A DNA stretch of 64,000 nucleotides from Ulvibacterium sp965248315 (GTDB taxonomy: Bacteria > Bacteroidota > Bacteroidia > Flavobacteriales > Flavobacteriaceae), in assembly GCF_965248315.1 (NCBI RefSeq), contig NZ_CBDFIX010000002.1:1922001-1986000 (forward strand), read 5' to 3'. Below are positions 44,301 through 52,143 of this stretch, in pieces; positions within the stretch are counted from its first letter, which is position 1, and each line of letters starts with the position of its first letter. Position numbers and translations under genes: made by a program. Below the pieces are notes generated by a model, which was given only the letters and a program-made list of their open reading frames with translations, was not told the origin of the DNA and did not search any database.

Positions 44301-44572
44301 GGGGTGGATTAATAGGCATCTCTGGCGCCCCTAACTTGATAGATAATGGCCGTATAACCGTGCCCACCTTTAGAATGTACAATCCTAAGGGTGGCTGGTT
44401 TAAGGAAGGCCATGGGGTTGATCCGGATATAGAGATTGTAGAGGATTTCCAAAAACTAGCCAATGGCACGGATGTTCAATTGGAAGCTGGTATAGAGGAG
44501 GTATTGAAGCTTATAAATAATGGTAAGAGTTTTAAAGCCCCGTCAAGGCCGGAATTCGAAATTCGAAATTAA
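41303..44572 (+). CDS. Tricorn-like S41 protease with PD40 propellers and PDZ domain
   Basis: 1089 residues with a signal peptide (1-18). Two beta-propellers (about 20-540) are built from PD40-type repeats such as YPKFSPDGTMIAYTA, FSPDGQKIAYTD and WSPDGKYLAYWS. A Lys/Asp/Glu-rich insert (about 550-575) joins the propeller to the second half. A tricorn core (about 680-760) has FERDYFYDPNMHGVDW and NASHTYTGG. A PDZ domain (about 765-850) and the S41 catalytic domain follow, with RFNSGGQIPD and NGFSGSGGDAFPDYFKKRGLG holding the nucleophile Ser. It degrades peptides in the periplasm. It is monocistronic and convergent with namZ, 3 bp apart. Confidence 0.92.
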   Translation: MKTTLLLAFLFLYGTINAQINGSLMQYPDVSDSQITFVYGDDVWIVSKSGGTASRLSSPKGIERYPKFSPDGTMIAYTANYNGNSDVYVIETKGGIPKRLTYHGMFDRVLGWTPDGKAVLFSSSRESGRQRYSQFYTVPVNGGSPKKLPVPYGEYASFSPDGQKIAYTDRSRVNRNWKRYRGGTAPDVLVFDLNSFQTENITKNNANDELPMWNGETIYYMSDNGPNKRNNLWQYDIAGKTNKQLTNFTDFDITFPEVGPSDIVFEAGGKLYLYNLSSGNTSEVNVRLISDQKGLIAKQKNVASFMQSATLSPDGNRVVVQARGELFDLPATKGFVANLTSSPGTAERKPSWSPDGKYLAYWSDATGEYQLTLHNMMGNQKPKTITNFKNGFNYTIYWSPDSKKIAYVDQSMAINYVDIDTGQIVEIDQGKYMFEGGLRNFSVSWSPDSKWLAYNRGTDNPSTSAIFLYNIDAKNVSQLTSGFYSDSSPTFSKDGKYLFFSTNRTFQPVYSDLDNTFIYPNATILAVGTLDGSTPSLLEVENDAFEAPKKEEDKNGDKDKSKKKKKNKKDEDPEEEAKTIIKITGFENRVELLDVAPGNLDDLTTVDNKLLFVRFPNSGSPEGASPSLDYFDFEEKEVNTIVSDVSNYEVSADGQKVLVLQGEKLAVLNIEADQKVDETVPTKDMTMTLVPKEEWKQIFNDVWRFERDYFYDPNMHGVDWAAMKTRYGALVDQANSRNDVNIIIGDLIAELNASHTYTGGGDIDNADRISVGYLGADIHLENGQYRIKKIISGAPWDAEVRSPLSKPGVDINEEDYILAVNGVPLDTTKPLSAAFQGLAGATVQLTVNKTPSPSNAKKVLVETMRSETRLRHLAWIENNRQRVAEATDGRIGYIYVRSTGLDGQNELVRQFYGQMSKEGMIIDERFNSGGQIPDRFIELLDRKPLAFWAVRDGKDWAWPPSGNFGPKVMLINGFSGSGGDAFPDYFKKRGLGPLIGTRTWGGLIGISGAPNLIDNGRITVPTFRMYNPKGGWFKEGHGVDPDIEIVEDFQKLANGTDVQLEAGIEEVLKLINNGKSFKAPSRPEFEIRN

Positions 44573-44575
44573 GTT

Positions 44576-45829
44576 TTAATAAATCAGGTATTTTTTTCTG
44601 ATTTTTTTGAACTTTTCCAAATCTGGTTGCCAACTTGCCTTTATTTCTTCCTCGGTGCTTCCGGCCTCGATTTGCTGTTGCAATTTTTCCGTGCCTGCAT
44701 GTCTGGTAAAGCCGTTGGTGTTGAATACTTTGCTTTTATCTTCAGCGTTCATATAAGCGTCTAGTAACCATTGTAAGGAGACCTCGCTCATTTTAGGCTG
44801 TTGGGAGAGGTCTTTCCCGTAGCAAACTTCTCCATTTTCTTTAGGGTTTTTGGAACCGAAATTAGGTCGCGGCCAATATTTAAAACTGTATTGTGACTTG
44901 TCTAAAAAGGAAGCACCGTAGCGTTGAAATTGAAATTCCGTTCCCCTACCGGCGTTGATGTTGGTACCTTCAAAAAGCCCAAGACTGGGATAAAGATTAA
45001 TGGCCGTATCATTGGGTAAATTGGGAGAAGGCCGGATGGGAAGACTATATGCCGTCTGATGGGTATAGTTTTCCAGAGGAATAACGGTAAGATCAGCCTG
45101 TATACTATCATTAAGCCATCCCTCTCCATTGATCATTTTTGAATATTCACCAATGCTCATACCGTAGACCAAAGGGATTTCGGTCATGCCCAAGAATCCG
45201 GTATGTGCTGCTTCCATAGTAGGTCCATCCACGTAATGTCCGTTGGGATTGGGTCTATCCAGTACGATTAGGGGAATACCATTCTCGGCGCAGGCTTCCA
45301 TGACCAACTGTAACGTGGCAATGTAGGTATAGAATCGTACCCCCACGTCTTGAATGTCAAAAAGGATAACATCCAAGTTTTCAAGATGTTCCGGATAAGG
45401 TTTTCGGTTTTTGCCATAAAGCGAAATCAAGGGCAGTCCCGTTTTGGTATCCGTCCCGTCCTTTACCTTTTCTCCGGCATCGGCCTGGCCCCGAAAACCA
45501 TGTTCTGGAGCAAAGACCTTTTGGATCTGTATTCCGAGCTTAAGTAAAGAATCTACCAAATGAACATGGGATTTCGTTGTTTCGTCTGCTGTTCCTTTAA
45601 ACAGCACACTGGTCTGGTTGGCAACAACGGCCACTTTTTTTCCTTGTAACATTGGGAGGTATTTTTCCGTCCTGTTCGCTCCGACCACAACCGGAAGTAT
45701 TTGATCGGATGCATTTTTCAAATCTGTTTCATCCGATGCGGGCTTCTGGGACTTGTCCACGTTTCCGCAGGCCGAGACAATCAAAAACCACAATAAAAAT
45801 GTATTTTTGAGATTGGAGAAAATCACCAT
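44576..45829 (-). CDS. namZ: DUF1343 exo-beta-N-acetylmuramidase, NamZ family
   Basis: 417 residues from the ATG at 45829. The frame is open to 46258, but the extra part is antisense to the permease gene. A lipoprotein signal ends in VSAC (Cys about 21). DUF1343 features are VAVVANQTSVLF, VFAPEHGFRGQADAGEKV, ISLYGKNRKPYPEHL, LFDIQDVGVRFYTYI and VLDRPNPNGHYVDGP. NamZ removes terminal N-acetylmuramic acid from peptidoglycan fragments during cell-wall turnover. Its start codon is 3 bp from the divergent permease start, so promoters of both lie in each other's coding sequence. Confidence 0.88.
   Translation of the reverse strand: MVIFSNLKNTFLLWFLIVSACGNVDKSQKPASDETDLKNASDQILPVVVGANRTEKYLPMLQGKKVAVVANQTSVLFKGTADETTKSHVHLVDSLLKLGIQIQKVFAPEHGFRGQADAGEKVKDGTDTKTGLPLISLYGKNRKPYPEHLENLDVILFDIQDVGVRFYTYIATLQLVMEACAENGIPLIVLDRPNPNGHYVDGPTMEAAHTGFLGMTEIPLVYGMSIGEYSKMINGEGWLNDSIQADLTVIPLENYTHQTAYSLPIRPSPNLPNDTAINLYPSLGLFEGTNINAGRGTEFQFQRYGASFLDKSQYSFKYWPRPNFGSKNPKENGEVCYGKDLSQQPKMSEVSLQWLLDAYMNAEDKSKVFNTNGFTRHAGTEKLQQQIEAGSTEEEIKASWQPDLEKFKKIRKKYLIY
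45802..45809 (+). promoter_or_regulatory. Promoter element of the FtsX-like permease within namZ
   Basis: TATTTTTG matches TAnnTTTG and lies 23 bp before the TTG start at 45833, inside the first codons of the divergent namZ. It supports the TTG start. Confidence 0.5.
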
Positions 45830-45832
45830 CTT

Positions 45833-47074
45833 TTGAATTTTGAATATTTCATTGCCAAAAGGCTCATTACCGGTAAGGAACATAAAGTTAGTATTTCCGC
45901 ACCGATAATAAAAATAGCAATAGCCGCAATTGCTTTGGGCATCCTTATGATGCTGATCGCCATCGCTACAGGTCAGGGTCTTAAGGAAAAAATCCGTGAG
46001 AAAGTCTCTGCTTTTAACGGGCATGTCCAGATATATAACTACGACAATAACAACTCCGAGGTATCCGTTGTTCCTGTTTCCCTGGAACAGGATTTCTATC
46101 CCGAGTTTAAATCGGTAGAAGGAATTTCCCATATACAGGCCGTGGCCAGTAAAGGAGGAATCATACGTACAGAGGAAACTTTTGAAGGCATTATTGCCAA
46201 AGGGGTCGGCAAGGACTACAATTGGGATGTTTTTAAAGAATACCTGGTAGATGGGCAATTACCGGATTATACCGGCAAACTGAATGATGAGGTATTGCTT
46301 TCGCTCCGAATGGCCAGTCGATTGCGGTTTAAAGTAGGGGATTCTTTTTTTGCTTTTTTCTTAAAGGACGGGGATGCCTCCAAAACTCCAAATCAACGCA
46401 GGTTTAAGGTAACGGGCATTTACGACAGCGGTTTTGAGGAAATAGATAGTAAGTACATCTTTGTAGATATCCGCCATATTCAACGGATGAACAAATGGAC
46501 AGAAAATCAAGTAGGGAATTTTGAGATTTTTCTGGATAGTTTTGACGATATTGACACAAAGGCCAATGAAATATACGGCAAGACGCTTTCGAATCTAGAT
46601 ACCCAGACCATCACCAGTAAATATTTTAAGATTTTTGAATGGATCGGTCTTTTCGATTTTAATATCGCCCTTATTATAGGTATTATGATCATTGTAGGTG
46701 GTATTAATATGATTACGGCACTATTGGTCTTAATTCTGGAACGTACCCAAATGATAGGTATTTTAAAGGCTTTGGGATCTCCAAACTGGAGTATACGAAA
46801 GGTTTTTCTTTACAATGCCGCCTATTTGATAGCAGTAGGTCTATTTTGGGGAAATGCCATTGGGTTGATTCTGTTATGGTTACAGCAGAAGTTTATGATT
46901 TTCAAGTTCCCCAATCCGGAAGAATACTACATAGAATACATACCAGTGTCTATAGATTTACCTACCATACTCATTTTGAATGTGGGAGTGTTGATATTGT
47001 GCCTTTTAATGCTTTTACTGCCCTCCTATGCCATTACAAGAATTACACCTGTGAAAGCGATACAGTTCGAATAG
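45833..47074 (+). CDS. FtsX/LolE-type ABC transporter permease
   Basis: 413 residues. The start is TTG (NFEYFIAKRLITGKE follows, as in flavobacterial LolE-like permeases), with no ATG available. TM1 is at about 25-45. The periplasmic MacB-PCD-like domain (about 50-265) is followed by three TMs (about 275-297, 320-345 and 375-398), with ILERTQMIGILKALG, the cytoplasmic coupling helix, and ending AITRITPVKAIQFE. It probably belongs to the lipoprotein-release (LolCDE) type; its ATPase is not in the window. It is divergent from namZ with start codons 3 bp apart. Confidence 0.87.
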   Translation: MNFEYFIAKRLITGKEHKVSISAPIIKIAIAAIALGILMMLIAIATGQGLKEKIREKVSAFNGHVQIYNYDNNNSEVSVVPVSLEQDFYPEFKSVEGISHIQAVASKGGIIRTEETFEGIIAKGVGKDYNWDVFKEYLVDGQLPDYTGKLNDEVLLSLRMASRLRFKVGDSFFAFFLKDGDASKTPNQRRFKVTGIYDSGFEEIDSKYIFVDIRHIQRMNKWTENQVGNFEIFLDSFDDIDTKANEIYGKTLSNLDTQTITSKYFKIFEWIGLFDFNIALIIGIMIIVGGINMITALLVLILERTQMIGILKALGSPNWSIRKVFLYNAAYLIAVGLFWGNAIGLILLWLQQKFMIFKFPNPEEYYIEYIPVSIDLPTILILNVGVLILCLLMLLLPSYAITRITPVKAIQFE

Positions 47075-47123
47075 TTACGAGTTTTAAGGTTTGACCGGAT
47101 ACTGCTTTGAAATGACCTCTGAA

Positions 47124-47160
47124 TTTGAGCTTGAACTTCACATTTGAGTTTGAGCTTGAA
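47124..47160. repeat. Two direct TTTGAGCTTGAA repeats before the PLP enzyme
   Basis: Exact copies at 47124-47135 and 47149-47160 within a stretch made of TTTGAG/TTGAA words. The words resemble the heptamer array at 14972 and the S23 flanks. They lie just upstream of the promoter at 47172. Confidence 0.7.
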
Positions 47161-47171
47161 TTGGTTCTGCT

Positions 47172-47179
47172 TATCTTTG
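47172..47179 (+). promoter_or_regulatory. TAnnTTTG promoter element 7 nt before the PLP enzyme start
   Basis: TATCTTTG lies so near the ATG at 47187 that the transcript should carry a leader of only a few nucleotides, the same arrangement as at queE. Confidence 0.6.
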
Positions 47180-47186
47180 GCCCCGC

Positions 47187-48167
47187 ATGGAATACGCAAA
47201 AAATATACTAGATACCATAGGGAATACCCCTTTGGTAAAGATCAATAGACTTACCGCCGAACTACCTTGTCTGGTATTGGCCAAGTACGAAACTTTTAAT
47301 CCCGGGAATTCCGTTAAAGATAGGATGGCCCTTAAAATGATAGAAGATGCGGAATCTAACGGACTCCTGAAACCGGGAGGTACCATTGTTGAAGGCACAT
47401 CCGGCAATACCGGAATGGGGTTGGCTTTGGCCGCAACCGTTAAGGGATATAAGCTTATATGTGTTACTACGGACAAGCAGTCCAAAGAAAAAGTAGATAT
47501 ACTAAAGGCTATGGGAAGTGAAGTGCATGTCTGCCCCACGGATGTAGAACCGGATGACCCTAGAAGCTATTACTCAACAGCTAGAAGGTTGGCCCAGGAA
47601 ATTCCCAATGCCTGGTATGTAAACCAATATGATAATCCGTCCAATAGCAAGGCACATTTTGAAAGTACCGGCCCGGAGATTTGGGAGCAGACCCAAGGAA
47701 CGGTCACTCATTTTGTGGTGGGTGTAGGTACGGGAGGAACCATTTCCGGGGTGGGCAGATATCTAAAATCCAAAAATCCCGATATCAAGGTCTGGGGCGT
47801 GGATACCTACGGTTCTGTTTTTAAAAAATATCATGAAACCGGTATTTTCGATAAAAATGAGATCTATCCGTATATCACCGAAGGTATCGGCGAGGATATC
47901 TTACCTAAAAATGTAGATTTCAATATTATTAACGGCTTTACCAAGGTAACCGATAAGGATGCCGCGGTCTATACGCAACGCCTGGCCCGTGAAGAGGGCA
48001 TGTTCTTAGGCAACTCGGCAGGTGCCGCCGTTAAGGGTGTCCTTCAGCTTAAGGAACATTTTAAGAAGGACGATGTGGTAGTAGTTCTTTTCCATGACCA
48101 CGGAAGTCGATATGTAGCCAAAATGTTCAATGATGAATGGATGCGCAAGCAGGGGTTTCTGGATTAG
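47187..48167 (+). CDS. PLP-dependent cystathionine beta-synthase/cysteine synthase family enzyme
   Basis: 326 residues. MEYAKNILDTIGNTPLVKIN starts the fold-type II PLP family. The Lys binding PLP is in NPGNSVKDRMA, the phosphate loop is GVGTGGTISGVG, and EGTSGNTGMG binds the substrate carboxylate. It lacks the C-terminal CBS domains of full cystathionine beta-synthases, so it resembles O-acetylserine- or serine-using beta-synthases; the substrate is not decided by sequence alone. It heads an operon with an M20 peptidase, aldose epimerase and Crp-type regulator. Confidence 0.9.
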   Translation: MEYAKNILDTIGNTPLVKINRLTAELPCLVLAKYETFNPGNSVKDRMALKMIEDAESNGLLKPGGTIVEGTSGNTGMGLALAATVKGYKLICVTTDKQSKEKVDILKAMGSEVHVCPTDVEPDDPRSYYSTARRLAQEIPNAWYVNQYDNPSNSKAHFESTGPEIWEQTQGTVTHFVVGVGTGGTISGVGRYLKSKNPDIKVWGVDTYGSVFKKYHETGIFDKNEIYPYITEGIGEDILPKNVDFNIINGFTKVTDKDAAVYTQRLAREEGMFLGNSAGAAVKGVLQLKEHFKKDDVVVVLFHDHGSRYVAKMFNDEWMRKQGFLD

Positions 48168-48172
48168 TTTTG
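48165..48172 (+). promoter_or_regulatory. Internal promoter element before the M20 peptidase
   Basis: TAGTTTTG matches TAnnTTTG, overlaps the stop codon of the previous gene and lies 25 bp before the M20 start. It may give separate expression of the last three genes. Confidence 0.45.
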
Positions 48173-48197
48173 GTATCTTGAGTAACAAACCCATTGT

Positions 48198-49496
48198 ATG
48201 AAAGTCAGAGGTTATCTTCCCATATTGGTGCTGGTTTTTTTGAGTCTTGCCCTACAATCCCAAAAGCTCAAAAGAACTGAAAAGAAGATTGCAGCCTCTG
48301 TAGAAAGCAACAATGCGGCTGCTATCGATTTTTTGGAAAAAGTGGTCAACATCAATAGTGGTACCCTAAATTTGGAAGGTGTACAAAGGGTAGGCGAGGT
48401 TTTTCAAAATGAATTTGATGCCCTAGGCTTTGAGACCACTTGGATTTCTATGCCCAAGGACATGAACCGTGCCGGACATTTGTTCGCGGAAACCTCAGGA
48501 AACAAGGGCAAAAAACTACTTTTAATAGGTCACTTGGATACCGTATTCGAGGAGGATAGTCCTTTTCAGCTGTTCAAAATGGTCAACGATAGCATTGCCC
48601 ATGCACCGGGTGGTAATGATATGAAAGGAGGTAATGTTATTGTTCTTTATGCCCTTAAGGCTTTACAGGAGAATGGTTTGTTGAACGATGCCCAGATTAT
48701 TGTGGCATTTACCGGTGATGAGGAAAGTACGGGAAAACCTTTAGAAATCAGTCGTAAGGATTTGATAGAGGCCGCAAAGCGCAGTGATATCGCCTTGGGA
48801 TTTGAAACCTCCACGGGATTCAACTATGCAACGGTAGCCCGTAGAGGAGCTTCGGGATGGGAGTTGAAGACTACAGGTGCACGCGCCCATTCCTCAGGTG
48901 TTTTTAGTGAAAGGACCGGGGCGGGGGCCATTTTTGAAATGTCCCGTATCCTAAATGGATTTTATGAAGAAGTGAAAGGAGAACAGTACCTTACCTTTAA
49001 TCCAGGTGTATTACTGGGCGGCACCTTTATCGATTACGATATAAAATCCGGAAAAGGTGAGGCGTTCGGTAAAACCAATGTAGTTCCGCAAACCGCATTG
49101 GTTAGAGGTGGGCTCCGATTTATGTCCGAGGAACAAAAGGAAAGGGCACGGAATAAAATGCGTGAAATCGTGGCGGACCACCTACCAAAAACTACGGCGG
49201 CAATTAGTTTTACCGATAGCTATCCGGCCATGGAACCTACCGAAGAGAATAAAAAGCTTTTGGAGCAGTTGAACCAAGTAAGCTTGGATTTGGGCCAAGG
49301 TGAAGTTTTGGCCTATGATCCCGGAAAGCGTGGCGCTGCCGATACCTCTTTTGTAGCCGAGTATGTAGATTGCCTGGATGGATTGGGTACCATGGGCTCC
49401 GGAGCACATACGCCTCAGGAAACGGTAAACCTCAATACGATCGAAGCCTTGACCAAACGTACCGCAATTTTAATATACAGATTAATAAATCAGTGA
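48198..49496 (+). CDS. Secreted M20-family metallopeptidase
   Basis: 432 residues with a signal peptide (about 1-22). Zinc ligands are in LIGHLDTVFEEDSPF (HxD), GGNDMKGGN (Asp) and FTGDEESTG (catalytic and ligand Glu pair), and late GSGAHTPQE (His). A dimerisation domain lies at about 210-330 (RRGASGWELKTTGARAHSSG). Close relatives are carboxypeptidase G2-like or glutamate carboxypeptidases. It is exported and thus hydrolyses small peptides or acyl-amino acids outside the cytoplasm. It ends 2 bp before the epimerase gene. Confidence 0.9.
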   Translation: MKVRGYLPILVLVFLSLALQSQKLKRTEKKIAASVESNNAAAIDFLEKVVNINSGTLNLEGVQRVGEVFQNEFDALGFETTWISMPKDMNRAGHLFAETSGNKGKKLLLIGHLDTVFEEDSPFQLFKMVNDSIAHAPGGNDMKGGNVIVLYALKALQENGLLNDAQIIVAFTGDEESTGKPLEISRKDLIEAAKRSDIALGFETSTGFNYATVARRGASGWELKTTGARAHSSGVFSERTGAGAIFEMSRILNGFYEEVKGEQYLTFNPGVLLGGTFIDYDIKSGKGEAFGKTNVVPQTALVRGGLRFMSEEQKERARNKMREIVADHLPKTTAAISFTDSYPAMEPTEENKKLLEQLNQVSLDLGQGEVLAYDPGKRGAADTSFVAEYVDCLDGLGTMGSGAHTPQETVNLNTIEALTKRTAILIYRLINQ

Positions 49497-49498
49497 AC

Positions 49499-50275
49499 AT
49501 GATTCACCTACAACTCGAAAATCAAAGGGTCAAAATCGATGCTGGGGAACTCGTGGGCTATCAAGTGGACGGACATGAATTCATCCATCAAAAAGGAAGT
49601 CCCGGCTGGCGCAGTTCGGATACGGAAATGTTTCCGATAATCGGGCCAACTACCGAAGCAGAATTTAAAGTTGCTACTCCTAAGGGTGATGCAAGCCAAG
49701 ATCAACACGGATTACTACGGGAAATGGGATATACACTTCAATCCCAATCCGATACCAAAGCGGTGTTCCAAAAGGAATACATAGCAGGTGCAACCATTAA
49801 GAATTCAAAATACCCGAAAAAATCTACGGAAGAGGAGTTGTCTTGGCCTTACAATTTCCAATTCATGAAGCATTTTGCGCTTACCAGCAATGGTTTGGAA
49901 ATCACGTTTACAATCTCTGGTGATAAAGGGATGCCTTTTATGCTCGGCTATCACCCGGCTTTTAAATTGCACACAAAAAATCCGATGATCAATACAGGAG
50001 TTAAGGTCATTTCGCTACCGGAGATTCTGGCTGTAGGAAGTAGGGCATTACAAGTTCCTGATTGTAACGAAATCATGCTAAAGGACAAAAAGGAATTGCT
50101 TATTAAAACCAAAGGTTTTGGACATTTTATGCTATGGACGGAAGTCTCGAATATGGTGTGTGTCGAACCGATTACGTTTTACCCCTATGCCGTTGATCAG
50201 AGAAATTTACAACAAGGCTTTCAACAGTTGAATAGCGATAAAAAAGAATTCATCGTATCCATAATTCCCATATGA
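49499..50275 (+). CDS. Aldose 1-epimerase-family protein
   Basis: 258 residues from the ATG at 49499; the frame is open from 49370 only inside the previous gene. It has LENQRVKIDAGELVGYQVDG, EMFPIIGPT, DQHGLLREMG (catalytic-type His), LGYHPAFKLH and the terminal CVEPITFYPYAVDQ with the likely catalytic Glu. Relatives act on hexose or hexose 6-phosphate anomers. Its stop overlaps the Crp-type regulator start by 4 bp. The reason for combining it with peptide and sulfur amino-acid enzymes is not clear. Confidence 0.86.
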   Translation: MIHLQLENQRVKIDAGELVGYQVDGHEFIHQKGSPGWRSSDTEMFPIIGPTTEAEFKVATPKGDASQDQHGLLREMGYTLQSQSDTKAVFQKEYIAGATIKNSKYPKKSTEEELSWPYNFQFMKHFALTSNGLEITFTISGDKGMPFMLGYHPAFKLHTKNPMINTGVKVISLPEILAVGSRALQVPDCNEIMLKDKKELLIKTKGFGHFMLWTEVSNMVCVEPITFYPYAVDQRNLQQGFQQLNSDKKEFIVSIIPI

Positions 50276-50907
50276 TCAACGAAACTTTACAACAAAACTA
50301 TGATTACCTTTTTGAGGCAGCATTGCTCCAAGAGATCAGCGACGTGGCCGTGTATAAGAAAGTAGAAGAAGGGGAACTTTTGATGGACATCGGCCAACCC
50401 ATTACCCATATGCCTCTTCTGATCAATGGTGCCATTAAAATACTTCGGGAAGATGATAAGGGAGACGAATTGGTGCTCTATTATATTGAAAGAGGGGATA
50501 CCTGTACCTTGACTTTTTCCTGTTGTATGGGTAAGAATACAAGCGAGATTCGTGCCGTGGCCGAAACGGATACAGAGCTTTTTATGATTCCCGTGGGTCA
50601 ACTGGAAATCTGGATGGCCAAATACCAAAGTTGGCGGGAGTTTATCTTGGAGAGTTACCATATACGGGTCAAGGAGCTTCTCGAAACAGTGGATACCCTG
50701 GCTTTTATGCGAATGGACGAGCGACTACTAAAACATTTGCAGGACAAGGCCAAAGTAAACCATGATGAGGTTATCTCAACTACCCATCAGGAGATTGCTT
50801 ATGACCTGAATACCTCCAGGGTGGTCATTTCCCGATTGTTGAAAAAGCTGGAAAAAGAAGGTAAGATTGAAATGCATCGCAATCAAATAAAGGTGTTGGA
50901 GCTTTAG
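50272..50907 (+). CDS. Crp/Fnr-family transcriptional regulator
   Basis: 211 residues. The cyclic-nucleotide-binding-like beta-roll (about 15-120) is followed by a winged HTH (about 145-205) with STTHQEIAYDLNTSRVVISRLLKKLEKEG, the Crp-type recognition helix. The N-terminal CTLTFSCCMGK contains three Cys, which might bind a redox cofactor or react with sulfur species; this arrangement is seen in some anaerobic or sulfur-responsive Crp-type regulators. It overlaps the epimerase by 4 bp and is the last gene of the operon. Target genes are unknown. Confidence 0.9.
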   Translation: MINETLQQNYDYLFEAALLQEISDVAVYKKVEEGELLMDIGQPITHMPLLINGAIKILREDDKGDELVLYYIERGDTCTLTFSCCMGKNTSEIRAVAETDTELFMIPVGQLEIWMAKYQSWREFILESYHIRVKELLETVDTLAFMRMDERLLKHLQDKAKVNHDEVISTTHQEIAYDLNTSRVVISRLLKKLEKEGKIEMHRNQIKVLEL

Positions 50908-50930
50908 TTTTGACTTGCCATAACTATGTG

Positions 50931-50997
50931 TCTTGCTCCTTCCCTTGTACAAGGGAAGGTGTCCTCCCGACAAGGGTTGGGAAGACGGAAGGGTTGG
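50931..50997. repeat. REP-like palindromic element
   Basis: CCTTCCCTTG-TA-CAAGGGAAGG is a perfect palindrome (50938-50959), followed by a second GC-rich segment with CCTCCC, CAAGGG and GGGAAG words. It lies in the gap between the crp gene and the DinB gene and is GC-richer than its surroundings. Structure and position fit a repetitive extragenic palindrome. Confidence 0.65.
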
Positions 50998-51101
50998 AAA
51001 ATTGTATCCAGACTAACGCCCCCTCATGGTCAGGAAATAAAAATTGACATATTCTAAAACAATCTCTAAGTTTAGCTCCTGAAAAAACTATCACCTCTTG
51101 C

Positions 51102-51692
51102 ATGAAAAAAAATTTGACTTTGCTTTTCGCTTTCATTTGCATCACTCTAAATGCCCAGAAGACCATGAATGATTCCCTTCCTTATGCGACAATCCCTAAG
51201 GCACCTGAAATAGTTACTCCTGGTACGGTAGTCTCCAGAATGATAGATGGTCTGGGCTTCCGCTATTATTGGGCCACAGAGGGACTTACCACAAACGAAT
51301 TGGGCCATCGACCGGAAAATGGAGGTCGTACCATAGCGGAAACTATGGACCATGTGTACAGTCTTTCATTGACCATTTTACGCTCGGCCCAAAAACAACC
51401 GCGTGATTTCTCCGTAAAGCAACCGCAGATGGGTAATGCTGAAAAACGAAAAAAGACTTTGGAATACTTGTCCGAGGCGAGTACCCTTTTTAAAACAACG
51501 GAAGATTTAGACGAACATAAAGTCATTTTCATACGGTCCAAGGGTACTTCCGAATTTCCAATTTGGAACCTGATCAATGGACCTATCGAGGATGCTGTTT
51601 GGCATGCAGGACAGATAGCGACACTTCGCCGCATTGCGGGTAATCCGATGAATCCCAAAGTGAATGTCTTTTTAGGGAAGTCGAATGATTGA
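51102..51692 (+). CDS. Exported DinB-like protein
   Basis: 196 residues with an N-terminal signal peptide (about 1-19, ending NAQ). The remainder is a DinB/YfiT-type four-helix bundle: RMIDGLGFRYYWATEGLT, GGRTIAETMDHVYSL (metal His), and IEDAVWHAGQIATLRRIAG with the second metal His. DinB proteins are usually cytoplasmic; an export signal here is uncommon. The chemistry is unknown. It lies upstream of the YciI/ECF sigma genes, with a 109-bp gap. Confidence 0.78.
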   Translation: MKKNLTLLFAFICITLNAQKTMNDSLPYATIPKAPEIVTPGTVVSRMIDGLGFRYYWATEGLTTNELGHRPENGGRTIAETMDHVYSLSLTILRSAQKQPRDFSVKQPQMGNAEKRKKTLEYLSEASTLFKTTEDLDEHKVIFIRSKGTSEFPIWNLINGPIEDAVWHAGQIATLRRIAGNPMNPKVNVFLGKSND

Positions 51693-51801
51693 TTTCAAAA
51701 AATCAAGAAAGTCGGATTGTTTCATAAAGTACTAAAGACAAATAATCAGAACAGATTCCCGTCCTAAAAATAATTCTTAGATTGTCATAAAGGAAAAGGA
51801 C

Positions 51802-52140
51802 ATGCAAGAATTCTTGTTGATACTAAAAGGTGATGGTATGAACCATCTCTCCCCAAACGAACTACAAGGTATTTTGGAGGACTACAAATCATGGGTGGAT
51901 GAATTGGGGGAAAATTATTTGGGAGGTCAAAGGTTAGAAGAAAATGGCGCCTTGCTCCGATCCAAGGACGACGCGATTTTGACTGATGGCCCTTTTCTGG
52001 AATCCAAGGAAATTATTGCCGGATTTTTCCTGATTCAAGCCAAGAATCAGAAAGAGGCCAATGCAATTGCTCTTTCTTCTCCTCATCTCGGTCTATATTC
52101 CATTGAGGTACGGCCTATTGCCTTTCCCAAAATGAGCTAG
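51802..52140 (+). CDS. YciI-family (DGPF) protein
   Basis: 112 residues. The compact ferredoxin-like fold has EFLLILKGDG, the conserved ILTDGPFLESKE (DGPF motif) and AIALSSPHLGLYSIEVRPI. DGPF proteins are typically encoded next to ECF42 sigma factors, and here that gene begins 3 bp after its stop. The role (substrate or enzyme related to the regulated pathway) is not known. Confidence 0.9.
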   Translation: MQEFLLILKGDGMNHLSPNELQGILEDYKSWVDELGENYLGGQRLEENGALLRSKDDAILTDGPFLESKEIIAGFFLIQAKNQKEANAIALSSPHLGLYSIEVRPIAFPKMS

Positions 52141-52143
52141 GTT

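Noticed and set aside
45830..46258. N-terminal extension of the namZ frame
   Set aside because: It lies antisense within the permease gene; the lipoprotein signal starts at 45829.
49370..49498. Longer epimerase frame
   Set aside because: It lies entirely within the M20 peptidase gene in another frame; the ATG at 49499 follows that gene's stop by 2 bp.
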